The notes beneath the pieces were generated by a model, which was not told the DNA's origin, ran no database searches, and worked only from the letters and a program-made list of their open reading frames with translations. A program made the translations under genes and the position numbers. DNA of 64,000 nucleotides from Ectobius pallidus (Eukaryota > Arthropoda > Insecta > Blattodea > Ectobiidae), in contig CAXKWD010000009.1 in NCBI GenBank assembly GCA_964059195.1, positions 152,718,778 through 152,782,777 on the forward strand, given 5' to 3'. Below are positions 23,193 to 33,184 of the stretch, piece by piece; positions within the stretch are counted from its first letter, which is position 1; each line of letters opens with the position of its first letter.

Positions 23193-25448
23193 TCTATATT
23201 AATAAAAGGAATTGTCTGTCCTCCGTCTGTCTGTCCGCGATGCCCAGCAAAATCTACTCAACGCAGAGATCTGAAATTTTATACATAGGCGGACTAAAGG
23301 GTCGGAATGTGCACCTCGAAGCCGGAATTTTAATTTTTTCTTTCGTTCGTGAGTCATGAGTGAAAAACGGGCAGAAAACGTGTATTTATTTTGTTTTCGA
23401 AGCATGCATTTTCAGTAATACAAATCAATTACACTAGGCTTTGCCTATTTTTGTCATACCTTCGACATAAAAGCATCGCGATCTCTTGAATGTTGTAGCT
23501 CATGCCGGTCGATTCATTTGTTTTTAATGTCAAGGCACGCAAACATAATATGAAATTTTCAACCTACACCGAAGAGGAGGAGGATTATTATTATTATTAT
23601 TAATATTATTATTATTATAGGGATAATCAATATTAGCCTAAATATGGTCAATCCTTGTTCGATTTGAACGAAACTCACTATACAGGGGTTTTCTGGGCCA
23701 AGGAACTCGAATGTGGGGTCGCTTTTTCCAGGTGACGCTATCTAATTGTGATATGTAGTCCACATGATTTAGGTGTTAATATATTGATTTAACTATTATT
23801 AAATTAAATGAAGACCGAGAAGAATTCTTGGAGCAGCCTGATAAAGAACTGATAGGAACACAAAAAATAGAATTGACAGACGAAGAAGTAGAAGAAGAAA
23901 TTGGAAGAGGTAAGAACGGGAAAGCACCAGGTCCTGGAGGAATCAACTTGGAATTGATCAAATATGGAGGTAAGAAGATAAAGACATTAGTGACAAAACT
24001 TCTCAATGCCATTCTACAGGGAGACCAAATACCGGAAGAAATGGCACAAGGCTATATAACAACAATATTTAAAAAAGGTGATAGAAGGAACTGTTCAAAC
24101 TACAGGGGTATTTGTGTATTAAATACAATAATGAAATTATTAGGGAAAAAACATTAAAACCAAACTAGAGACACAGTGCGAGAACATTGAAGTACAATGC
24201 GGATTCACCCAAGGTAGATCATGTATAGATCATATTTTTACAATAAGACAACTGTTGGAAAAATGCAGAGATAAATCAAAGGAAGTTGGCTTGATCTTTG
24301 TAGATCTGGAGAAAGCATACGACAGTGTACCAAGGAATAAATTATGGGAAGCACTTCAAATTGCAGGAATAGACAATTCTTTAATAAAAATTATACAGGA
24401 AATATACAAAGCCAACACATGCCAAATAAAAAATAACAAAACACTATCACAAAAATTTAAAACCAGCAAAGGTCTGTTGCAAGGTTGTCCGATGTCCCCC
24501 ACATTGTTTAAAATATACATAGCAGTCAGCTTGAGAACATGGTCTCGGAAATGTGAGAAAATGGGTATAGAAGTAGCAGAAGGCAGATTTTTGTATCACT
24601 TGCTGTTCGCAGATGATCAGGTGATAGTTGCACAAGATGGAGAGGATGCTAATTATATGTGCAACCAATTATCACTGGAATATAGAAAGTGGGGATTGAA
24701 AATAAATCCAAAGAAAACACGATATTTGACTAGTGATAGAGATGAGTTATACATTGACGGAAAGAAAATTCAGAAAGTGGATGACTTCCGTTACCTCGGT
24801 TCAATATTAGAAAAGAATGGAACCTCAAACAAAGAAATAACAAAAAGGATCAGTGATGGAAAGAAGGTAATAGGTATGCTCAACTCGGTCTTATGGAGTC
24901 GAAATATCATCAACAAGACTAAGAAATTAATATATAATTCCATACTGCAAAACATTATGTTATACGGAGCAGAAACATGGACTATGAATAGGAGACACGT
25001 GGAAAGATTAACAGCAGTAGAGATGGATTTCTGGAGAAGGTCGGCTAGGAAATCTCGGATACGGAATACTACGATTCGACAAATTATGGAAACTGAACGA
25101 ACGATAGGTGAGGTAATTGAGCAAAAGAGACTGACGTGGTACGGACATGTAAGAAGAATGGAAAATGACCGGATCCCAAAAATGGTTCAAGAATGGGAAG
25201 CAGAGGGTCGACGAAGAAGGGGACGACCACTGACCTCACGGAAAGACAACGTTTACAGCTCAATGGAGACATTTGGACTAACACCAGAAGACGCAGATAA
25301 CCGGAATAGATGGAGAAGGAGAATTGATAGACGAAATTGATTGTATGTTCGCAGGGAAAACCTCGATATGAGGATTATCCTGGAAGAGAAGAAGACTATT
25401 ATGCTCTTTATTTTTTATTTTTGAAATAATAATCGCGGGCACATGCTA
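23193..25448 (+). mobile_element. Helitron copy 1 of a tandem array (with LINE inside)
   Basis: Begins TCTATATTAATAAAAGG directly after A, at the point where copy B reads CAAACAATGTGATAA, so it inserted between A and T. It contains an ATT microsatellite (23575-23628) and a LINE (23800-25394). Its 3' end is AATCGCGGGCACATGCTA (25431-25448), lacking part of the hairpin and the final G, and it abuts the next Helitron. No Rep/helicase gene: non-autonomous. Confidence 0.85.
23800..25394 (+). pseudogene. LINE reverse transcriptase (RTE-like), 5'-truncated, one frameshift
   Basis: Flanked by ACTATTAT at 23792-23799 and 25395-25402. The first frame (to 24157) has GKAPGPGGINLELIK and FKKGDRRNCSNYRGI, the entry to the RT domain. 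The second frame (24255-25340, open upstream to about 24150) has FVDLEKAYDSVPR (motif A), LLQGCPMSP (motif B) and FADD (motif C). It ends in a basic RRRRGRPLTS tail with a ~55-bp 3' UTR and GAAGAAG tail. The break is a single extra A in a run of six near 24145-24150. The endonuclease domain is missing. A short UTR with simple-repeat tail fits RTE-type LINEs. Young, since the RT core is intact. Confidence 0.9.
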
Positions 25449-26077
25449 TCTTAAAATAATAAAAGAACGTGTTTGTCTGTCTGTCCACGATGCCCATCGA
25501 AATCTACTGAACGCAGAGATCTGAAATTTTAAACATAGACGGGCTGAAAGGTGGGCGAATGCGCATCGAAGCCGGATTTATAATTTTAGCTTTCGTTCGC
25601 GAGTTGTGAGTGAAAAACTGGCAGAAAACGTGATTTTAGCGCTGTCGAAGCATCAGATTTCAGTAATACATTTCAATGTCAAATCAATTGCAGTTGGCTT
25701 TGGCTATTTTTGTCATACCGTGGAAATAAAAGCATCGCGATCGCTTGAATGTTGTAAGCCCACGCTGGTCGATTCATTTGTTTAGAATGTCAAGGCCCGT
25801 AGCCATATGAAATTTTCAACCTACACGGAAGAGGGATAATCAACATAGACCTAAATGTGGTTAAACATCGTTCGATTTGGACGAAACTCACTATACAGGG
25901 ATTTTCTGGGCCAAGGAACTCGAATCTGGGGTCGCTTTTCCCAGGGGACGCTACCTAATCGTGGAATGCACTCCACGTGATTTAGGTGTTAATAATTATA
26001 ATGATTTAACTATGCTCTTAATTTTTAGTTTTTAAATTTTGAAATAATTATCGCGGGGGAAGCCGCGGGCACATGCT
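25449..26077 (+). mobile_element. Helitron copy 2 of the tandem array
   Basis: Starts TCTTAAAATAATAAAAG immediately after copy 1 and ends with the hairpin CGCGGGGGAAGCCGCG and GGCACATGCT, where copy 3 begins. Copies 2 and 3 share an identical stretch of about 290 bp (25621-25910 against 26228-26517). Offset 607 bp. Confidence 0.87.
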
Positions 26078-26682
26078 GTTTGTCTGTCTGTCCACGATGC
26101 CCATCGAAATCTACTGAACGCAGAGATCGGAAATTTTAAAGATAGATGGACTGAAAGGTGGGCAAATGCACCTCAAAGCCGAATTTTTAATTTTACCTTT
26201 CGTTCGCGAGTTATGAGTGAAAAACTGGCAGAAAACGTGATTTTAGCGCTGTCGAAGCATCAGATTTCAGTAATACATTTCAATGTCAAATCAATTGCAG
26301 TTGGCTTTGGCTATTTTTGTCATACCGTGGAAATAAAAGCATCGCGATCGCTTGAATGTTGTAAGCCCACGCTGGTCGATTCATTTGTTTAGAATGTCAA
26401 GGCCCGTAGCCATATGAAATTTTCAACCTACACGGAAGAGGGATAATCAACATAGACCTAAATGTGGTTAAACATCGTTCGATTTGGACGAAACTCACTA
26501 TACAGGGATTTTCTGGGCCAAGGAACTCTAATCTGAGATCGCTTTTACCAGGCGACGCTATCTAATCGTGGTATGTAATTCACGTGATTTAGGTGTTAAT
26601 AAATATAATGATTTAACTATTATGCTCTTAATTTTTAATTTTTGAAATAATTATCGCGGACGAAGCCGCGGGCACATGCTAG
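26078..26682 (+). mobile_element. Helitron copy 3 of the tandem array
   Basis: Joined head-to-tail to copy 2 but lacks the first ~22 bases; it starts at GTTTGTCTGTCTGTCC. It has the intact 3' end, hairpin plus CACATGCTAG, followed by T of the target. The outer pair (start of copy 1, end of copy 3) forms a clean A/T insertion. Confidence 0.87.
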
Positions 26683-26960
26683 TGTGATAATAAACCCAAC
26701 ATCGTAGCAGGCGATCTCAACTGTAGAATAGACACAGAGAATTATAAGACAAAGCTAGTAATCAGAACCCTAAAAGAAGAGTGGTTCATCCTACTGAACG
26801 ATCGTCAAACACCCACATACATCTGCCATAATGCAAAAAGCACCATTGATATTGTACTAACAAGAGGAGTAAAGAAAGGAAATATTCAATCAATATGGCA
26901 AGGCTCCATCACCCCTATAAGAAAACACGTTCCAAAGAAAATAATATTAAATAACATTAC
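26683..26960 (+). pseudogene. LINE endonuclease fragment, copy A, second half
   Basis: Continues copy A after the Helitron array. Contains AGDLNCRID, then a QTPTYICHNAKSTIDIVLTRG-like stretch ending in ARGVKKG-type residues. The hAT-like MITE present in copy B (30358-30757) is absent; here the site reads CTAAAAGAAGAGTGG without a duplication. It ends where the satellite resumes. Confidence 0.8.
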
Positions 26961-27370
26961 CACACCTCTCCCAAAGTTTTGTCCTCATTATATTTCGATA
27001 TAGTTCAATTTTGCACATGAAAACGGTTGCATTAGCCTTGATTAAAGGCAATCTTTTCATTCTAAACACAAGTCACTTTTATTAATTTCCATCTTGAGTT
27101 TCAAAACTTTGAAAAACACTCAGACTACTTTCCTCTTCATTATATTTGGCTATAGTTAAATTTCGATCACGAAAACGGATGCCATCGCTGTGATTAAAGG
27201 CAATTTTTTTTATTTTAAACGAACTCACTTTTATTTATCTCCATCTTGAATTTCAACACTTTGAAACAAAATCACACCACTTTATTCTTCATTATAGTTG
27301 GCTATAGTGTTATTTCTCAAACGAAAACAGATTTAGTCACCGTGGTTACAGGCACTCTTTTTATTCGCAG
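26961..27370 (+). repeat. ~150-bp satellite, between two and three copies
   Basis: Same unit as elsewhere (GATCACGAAAACGGATGCCA, CATTATAGTTGGCTATAG). It ends in the same CTTTTTATTCGCAGACC joint as at 22811. Confidence 0.88.
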
Positions 27371-27647
27371 ACCTCAATTAAGTCAATAGGGGAATCAGAA
27401 CAAACAAAAATAAACATCATCCTATGGACCGCAGACGGAATCAAAAACGCATTTAATCTAACACCAACTGAAATATTACAAAACATGGAGCAAGCAATTT
27501 TAACGGAAACTTTTCTGACGAAAGAATGGCAATACACTGGATTCTACAATTTTCACCTAATGGCAAAGAAGGGTGAGGTGTATCCATACTACTAAAACCA
27601 TGGATGACCACCACAAAAAAGTAATTAAACAAGAAAATAGTATGCTA
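27371..27647 (+). pseudogene. LINE endonuclease fragment, copy B, first part
   Basis: Near-identical to 22821-23096 (for example CTATGGACCGCAGACGGAAT) and interrupted by the mariner element exactly at a TA. Continues at 30163. Confidence 0.82.
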
Positions 27648-28311
27648 GAGTAAACGCAGAACAACTCTGAACCTGAGGCGGGGCAGGCAGAGTCACGTGA
27701 CGAAGTGACAAGCGAATGAGGTGGCTGCGGTGTTGTACAGTTAACGAAACGTGCTGCCTCGCTAAAAAGATGTACTTCACTTATTTCTTTGCGCGCTCAA
27801 AATCTATTACATATAGGTATTTCCTGATATCACCATTAGAAAGCTGTATTTTTTTGGAAGCCGACTGTCCAAACATCATGTCTGTAGGACGCTCCGTTCG
27901 GAAGATAGCAAATGTTAATACAAACATCAAAGAGGTCCTTTCTTATTTCTACCCTAAAATAATAACACCATCGATGGATTACATTAAGTGTCTGTCTATC
28001 TGTTAACATAAACAACAACAAGTCCCCTCTCACTTCCACAATAAGATATGTACTTCCACCCAGCCACAGATAAAACACAGACGCAGTTTCAGTTTATATC
28101 AAGAGCGTTTCGTGTGTGTTCTTTTGTGAGAATTCAGTGTCCGTAATGTCACCTTAGCAAGCCTAGTACGAGTGGTGAAACAATTTATACCCACAAAGTT
28201 TTGCGTAAGCAGGCAAGAGCTATGGTTTTCAGTGTTTATAATTTTTTTAAAGACTATTTCGGACGACGAAGTGCATAGTAATACGAATTTTGTAAGGAAT
28301 TGACTGCTAAA

Positions 28312-28457
28312 AAAACTAAACTCCGTGGCGCTACATCCCTGAAGGGACTTGGCCTCCCACCCGACCGCTGCGTCATCTACCACAGGTAGATGGCAGGATT
28401 GGGGGCATGTGGTCAGCACGCCGACACCCACGGCCGTTAATGGTGGTTTTCATGCCC
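28312..28457 (-). mobile_element. SINE, 5'-truncated, in the transposase gene
   Basis: Flanked by GGAATTGACTGCTAAA (28296-28311) and GGAATTAACTGCTAAA (28458-28473), one mismatch. Same family as 202-414, lacking the part that corresponds to about 352-414. Element plus duplication is 162 bp, a multiple of three, so the host frame is not shifted by it. Confidence 0.87.
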
Positions 28458-28998
28458 GGAATTAACTGCTAAAGCTTGCCAAATTAGTGAACAATCTGTG
28501 ACTAATATAATTAAGGAGGGAAAACAATCAACTGAAGTAGGGGGTGGGCTCAGTTTTAGATCTCCTGGAAACCATCGCACAGTTAAAAAGCGCAAAGCAA
28601 ATCTTGGCGGTTTTCAAAAGTGTACTTTACGCCGGACAATATTTGAATTGTACGATACGGGGGAATATCCCACAGCTAAAAAAATAGTTGCTTTAATGCG
28701 AAAGAAAATAAAATATAAAGGTTCTGTGTCCTCCATGTATATGATTTTGAAATCCCTAGAAATTAAATACAGGAGAACCAATGATGGCCGGAAATTTCTA
28801 CTGGAAAGGGGCGACATTGTTGCAGCCAGACAAAAATTTCTGCGTACAATTCACAATCTTAGGGGGATGGGAGATACGAGGCCCATATTTTATCTTGATG
28901 AAACATGGGTCAACCAGAATCACTCCAGGAGGGACATATGGCAAGATCCGACTGGAAGAGGCGGCCTTAAAGTACCAATAGGAAAAGGTAGCAGGCGT

Positions 28999-29326
28999 CA
29001 GAGGCGTAACGAGGGGGGGGTTGAGGGTTTGAACCCCCTATTGATTAAAAGAAGGAAAATTGTATAATTTTTCTAAGTCCTTATAAATTACTTAATACAA
29101 GTATAAAGCATGGGAAGCTTAAAACTCGTTATTGTGGGTCTTAATTTTTTTAATTTTCCGGGGGAAGACCCCCGGAGGCTTAAAACTCGTTATTGTGCAT
29201 CTTAACTTTTTAAATTTTCCGGGGGAGGACCCCCGGACCCCCCTCTCCCTGGGGGTATGGAAAACCCCCCAGACCCCGCGGATGTTATAACCATCCCCCC
29301 ATATGGTCGGCCTGGTTACGCCTATG
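28999..29326. mobile_element. hAT-type MITE, 328 bp
   Basis: Ends CAGAGGCGTAACGAGG and (reverse complement) CATAGGCGTAACCAGG. Flanking octamers GCAGGCGT (28991-28998) and GCAGGCTT (29327-29334) differ at one base. Internally a ~75-bp segment is duplicated (AGGCTTAAAACTCGTTATTG type, about 29110-29240), with G/C-rich palindromes CCGGGGG...CCCCCGG. It interrupts the transposase between GKG and the LIICLAG block. Confidence 0.87.
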
Positions 29327-30162
29327 GCAGGCTTATAATATGCCTTGCAGGCTCAGCTAAAACAGGGTTTATACCAGAAAGTAAATGGGTATTTCGCTCC
29401 AATCCTAAAAGTAAAAACACCGATTATCATACAGAAATGACTTCGGACAGGTTCAAAGAATGGTTCACGTACATATTTCTAAATTATCTGGACGCGAGTT
29501 CGATAATAATTATGGATAACGCCAGCTATCAGTCTAGGCTACCCACAACAAATTCACGTAAGAGAGAGAGATTCAGGAATGGCTTCAAGAAGACAACATA
29601 ACATACAGTCCCGCAGAAACTATATCAGAATTCCTAGCCCGTGTTGCCCCTTATAAAACTCACGAAAAAAGAAATGAACTGGATCAGATAGCGTTAGAAA
29701 TGGGCCACGAAGTAATACACAGGGATGACACTGCTGAAAGTATAATTATAAATCTTAGGGACAGTGAAACAGATAGTGACACGAGTGGTGAAGGAAGAGA
29801 ATAAGAAGAAGAAGAAGACGAAGAAGTTTTATTTGTCCCTTTGTAGGCCTATTTCTACAGCTCAATAAGGTAAGCCTTTCTTCACTTTCTTTTAAGATTA
29901 TTCATGTTTTATCTTACGTGTAATAGGTTTCAAAATTTCAAACTACTTTTGTTCGCGATTTTTCAAAAACTAAATACGTTAAAATAATGTGTGAATGTTT
30001 GACGCAGAGTAGCAGTGGGAAAGCACGCGTGTTCTCTCTCTCTCTCTCTCTTTGTTAGACAGAGAACGTTGCAGACTCGCGCGAGTCGTGAACTTGCAAC
30101 AGTGCAAGTTGCGTATCATTCTATTGGCTTATCGTATGTTCAGAGTTGATTTGTGTTTACTA

Positions 30163-30357
30163 TAGTAGAAACTTCGAACATAAATATAATTGCAGCATAT
30201 TTTCAACCACACTCAAAGACAGTAGAAATCATTTATGAAATAATGACCCTCATCAAACAATGTGATAATAAACCCAACATCGTAGCAGGCGATCTCAACT
30301 GCAGAATAGACACAGAGAATTACAAGACAAAGCTAGTAATCGGAACCCTAAAAGAAG
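30163..30357 (+). pseudogene. LINE endonuclease fragment, copy B, middle
   Basis: Continues from 27647 across the mariner. It contains the undisturbed sequence CATCAAACAATGTGATAA that is the empty site for the Helitron array at 23193-26682, and the GDLNC motif (about 30286). Confidence 0.82.
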
Positions 30358-30757
30358 CAGGGTGTCCACTGGTCGGGAAAATCCGGGAATCCGGGAAAAG
30401 GCCGGGAATTTCGTATAGTCGGGAAAAGTCAATGAATTTGTTAAAATATCCGGGAAAATTCGAAAAATTGCAAAGTGTGATCAAAAAGACTTCTAGACAA
30501 AAATAGGCCTATATGAAAGTATATTTAATTAATTTTATTGTTCCTAATTTTTGTATCAGTTAGAGCCCAAGTAATTATTGTTTGCAATTACTTTTGTTAC
30601 TAAAAGTTTTTCTTATTTAAAGTATGTATAATCCTATAATTTTTCTTACACAGTTATTAGAAAGTGCTTCATATTTTGGTCGGGAATTTCTGAAATGATC
30701 AATGAAAATCAGGGAATAAGCCGGGAATTTCTTCAGCACTACTTGGTGGACACCCTG
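30358..30757. mobile_element. MITE, 400 bp, CAGGGTGTCCAC ends, 5-bp target duplication
   Basis: Perfect 12-bp inverted ends CAGGGTGTCCAC / GTGGACACCCTG. AGAAG is duplicated at 30353-30357 and 30758-30762; copy A has one AGAAG at the same place. Subterminal GGTCGGGAA / CCGGGAAT words occur near both ends. The CAG terminus looks hAT-like, but a 5-bp duplication is short for classic hAT, so superfamily is open. Confidence 0.87.
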
Positions 30758-30935
30758 AGAAGAGTGGTTCACCCTACTGAACGATCGTCAAACACCCACA
30801 TATATCTGCCATAATGCAAAAAGCACCATTGATATTGTACTAACAAGAGGAGTAAAGAAAGGAAATATTCAAACAATATGGCAAGACTCCATCGCCCCAA
30901 TAAGAAAACACATTCCAATGTAAATAATATTTCAT
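30758..30935 (+). pseudogene. LINE endonuclease fragment, copy B, end
   Basis: Same sequence as 26778-26945, ending in ACAAGAGGAGTAAAGAAAGG and a short AT-rich tail before the satellite resumes. Confidence 0.78.
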
Positions 30936-31130
30936 TACCACACCTCTCCCACACTTTTGTCTTCATTATGTTTGGATATAGTTAAATTTTTCACATGAAA
31001 ACGGTTACAATCGCCGTCATTAAAGGCAGTATTTCATTCGAAACACAAGTCACTTTTATTTATCTCCATCTTGAATTTCAACACTTTGAAACAAACTCTC
31101 ACTACTTTATTTTTCATTATATCTGCGGAA
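30936..31130 (+). repeat. ~150-bp satellite, just over one copy
   Basis: Begins CTCCCACACTTTTGTCTTCATT and runs through AATTTCAACACTTTGAAACA before diverging at about 31125. Confidence 0.85.
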
Positions 31131-31852
31131 TATTACAACTTGTTTTTCTTTTGTTTCAGGTAAGTATGCATGCAGGCAGTGTGCTGGTAAAAACATAAAC
31201 ATTAGCTTTATGTGTGTGCCTGCTATATTAAATCTCAACCATTGTTGTCCTGATACAACAAACTACACTGAGAACACTCATCAAAGAATGTCACACAGTA
31301 CCGGTATCTGAAACTATGAAATCAAATTAGGTCTACAGATATAATGATAAGTGTCACTTCTATTCTCGAGCTTATTGCTATAATTTTATAAAAACGGGAC
31401 AATTCGTGTTTATTTGGAATGTCCTGGTGAAAATACTACATAAGGTCACCCTAACAAAATACTAATGCATCATTCACTTTTCATTTAGTCTCTTGAATTG
31501 TTTTAATAACAATAGAGAAGAGTGCACAATGTGTGTAGTATTCTCTGCTGCAGACTTCAGACTCGATTATACGTGTTACGAAATGGACTATTCTACATAG
31601 TATTATGTGGCTGAAATTCCAGCAGAGTAGCAACGATTCTCTTTTGTTGTCAGCAGTTTATTTTTTCTTGATTTTGTGCTCAGTTTGTAAAAGCGTAACC
31701 TATAAACCAATTTTTTTTAACTGTAATAAAATAATTTTAATACAGATTACTACTAAATTCTGTGAGTTTAGTCCTTCAACAAAACATGATTTTGAACAGA
31801 CTACCATATGAAAATATTGAAGAGAAACAATGCAAATATAGAAAGATTAGTA
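31131..31852. other. Unassigned DNA
   Basis: No gene supported. A TTCTTTTGTTTCAGGTAAGT stretch near 31145-31165 matches both 3' and 5' splice consensus, but no exon is recognisable around it. Confidence 0.4.
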
Positions 31853-32140
31853 AAGTAACATAGGCCGATTCAGACAATGTTTACGAATATGTATAAAGGA
31901 TTGACGAGATTTTTAGTCAAGAACTCGTTGAGTTGGAAACCGCACAGAACATGCAGGTGAAGATGGAAAGGTTAAGTATGGAGCTTTCCCTTCTTGATGA
32001 GAAAATATTTTGTTTGATGATAGAAGAGGTGGAAGAAACCTATACTCGTGAATACAATGCCATTGAGATTTATAAAGAGAAATGTCAACCAAGCAAAAGC
32101 TCCACTATAGGATATTCCACTAACAATAGTTGAAGAGAAT
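31853..32140 (+). pseudogene. BEL/Pao Gag N-terminal remnant
   Basis: The frame 31933-32133 (open further upstream) has a charged helix with SLLDEKIFCLMIEEVEE followed by TYTREYNAIEIYKEK. This resembles the region before the conserved BEL/Pao Gag domain (DUF1759 type). The same segment, more decayed, starts each Gag remnant of the 5-kb units (for example MQV...LLLDVKI...TPTLMS across frames at 44920-45030). It is the least damaged copy in the window, but only about 65 residues remain. Confidence 0.65.
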
Positions 32141-32325
32141 TTAAAGTCTTGGACTCTCATTCGGGAGGTCCCCGGTTCAAATCTTCTGGCTGGCCAATAT
32201 GACATGGGTTTCTCATGGTTTCACCAGTTGTAAAGGCATCCTATATCGGGAAAAAATAAATTTAAGTCGCACCTTGGATGAATGTTCCCGCCTACCACAC
32301 CCTCGCGATGCACTTTCTTTTATAC
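32141..32325 (+). mobile_element. tRNA-derived SINE fragment
   Basis: Contains TTGGACTCTCATTCGGGAGG then CCCCGGTTCAAATCTTCTGG, that is the anticodon-arm and T-arm (B-box GGTTCAAATC) part of a tRNA. A GGCCAATATGACATGGGTTT region follows, as in tRNA SINEs. The A-box half is missing. Confidence 0.65.
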
Positions 32326-32784
32326 CACTTCTTCTGTTCTCATATTACGTAGAAACTCGTGATTGGACGTTGGTAGTGTGACGTCATACCAGTAAACAAA
32401 AGTTGACAGGCTTACTAACGTCTGGAAGATATAATATGCCACATTTTCGAAACCTACAAACAGTGTATCGTACATTATTCGAAAATGCAAGGGGGCTTCG
32501 CTTCGGCTGCCGCCTCCGCTCGCGCACTTAACTATGTGGATAGTGTTATGCATTATTTAGACTATGTGAAGAGGTGATTGTGGTCTGGTCGGGAGTGCCG
32601 AGTAAGCTAGAGGGTTGTCATTTTGGTGCGAGGGTTGGTAGCTGGTATTTGGTACAATCGGGAGTTTGGAGAGAAGGAACGATCGGGAGTGCCGAGATAA
32701 CAAGCGTGTGGTCGCCAATAGCAACGCATTGTTCGGAGCGTAAGGGGCGACTTACTCTTATCTTTCGCCCCTATATCATATACA
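32326..32784. other. Unassigned DNA, GC-richer
   Basis: Includes a perfect TGACGTCA (32379-32386), GGGCTTCGCTTCGGCTGCC, and two copies of CGGGAGTGCCGAG (about 32590 and 32684). The word resembles CGGGAGTGTCGGCG inside the hAT element at about 34810. Possibly a mobile element fragment; no termini found. Confidence 0.35.
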
Positions 32785-33184
32785 TCTATATAATAATAAG
32801 ACGAAGTGATTGTCTGTTTGTCTGTCTGTTTATTTGTGTGCGATACCCAGCAAAATCTATTGCACGCAGATATCTGAAATTTTAATCATAGATGGACTGA
32901 AGGATGGCTGTATGCACCTCGAAGCCAGATTTTTAATTTTCAATTTCCTTCACAAGTTATGAGTGAAATATGGCAGAAAACATGATTTTCTTTGCACTAT
33001 CGAAGCATCAGTTTTCGGTTATACATTTAAATTGTCAAATCAATTGCAGGTGGCTTTGTCTTTTTTTTTTGGCATAACTTGAAAATAAGAAAATCGCAAT
33101 TTTTTTTCGATATATCGCATGTAATTATTGATCGCTTCGATCCTGTGAACTAACCCTGGTCGATTTGTTTGTTTATAATGTCAA
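32785..33184 (+). mobile_element. Helitron, 3'-truncated
   Basis: Starts A|TCTATATAATAATAAGACG and matches the 23-26 kb Helitrons through GTTTATAATGTCAAG, where the 3' end of a minus-strand LINE begins. The Helitron 3' part is not found on the far side. Confidence 0.8.

Larger units (their letters stand above)
28195..29804 (+). pseudogene. Mariner/IS630-type DDE transposase, broken
   Basis: An N-terminal helix-turn-helix part starts around LRKQARAMVFSVYNFFKDYF, followed by two stops near 28276. The frame is resumed after the SINE and runs to 29067 with FYLDETWVNQNHS (first catalytic Asp). After the hAT insertion come LIICLAGSAKTGFIPESK and IIMDNASY (second Asp). An AG-run shift near 29560-29570 moves the frame, and 29571-29804 ends in an acidic tail after LEMGHEVIHRDD. 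The usual block with the third acidic residue is not seen, so an internal deletion seems likely. Not active. Confidence 0.87.
27648..30162 (+). mobile_element. Tc1/mariner-type transposon, 2,515 bp, with nested insertions
   Basis: Copy A reads GCTAGTAGAAAC where copy B has GCTA, 2,515 bp, then TAGTAGAAAC, a TA target duplication. Ends are inverted: left GAGTAAACGCAGAACAACTC, right reverse complement TAGTAAACACAAATCAACTC. They match at most positions over about 25 bp. Inside are a decayed DDE transposase (28195-29804), a SINE (28312-28457), a hAT MITE (28999-29326), a GAA run (29804-29828) and a CT run (about 30036-30052). Confidence 0.9.

Noticed and set aside
27716..28006. 96-residue frame near the 5' end of the mariner
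   Set aside because: Does not match the transposase, which starts around 28195 in a different, family-like sequence; probably UTR.
31131..31170. Candidate small exon next to TTTCAGGTAAGT
   Set aside because: The acceptor and donor consensus abut, leaving no exon between them.
32172..32182. tRNA gene
   Set aside because: Only the anticodon/T-arm half is present, followed by a SINE-like body; a SINE fragment is the better explanation.
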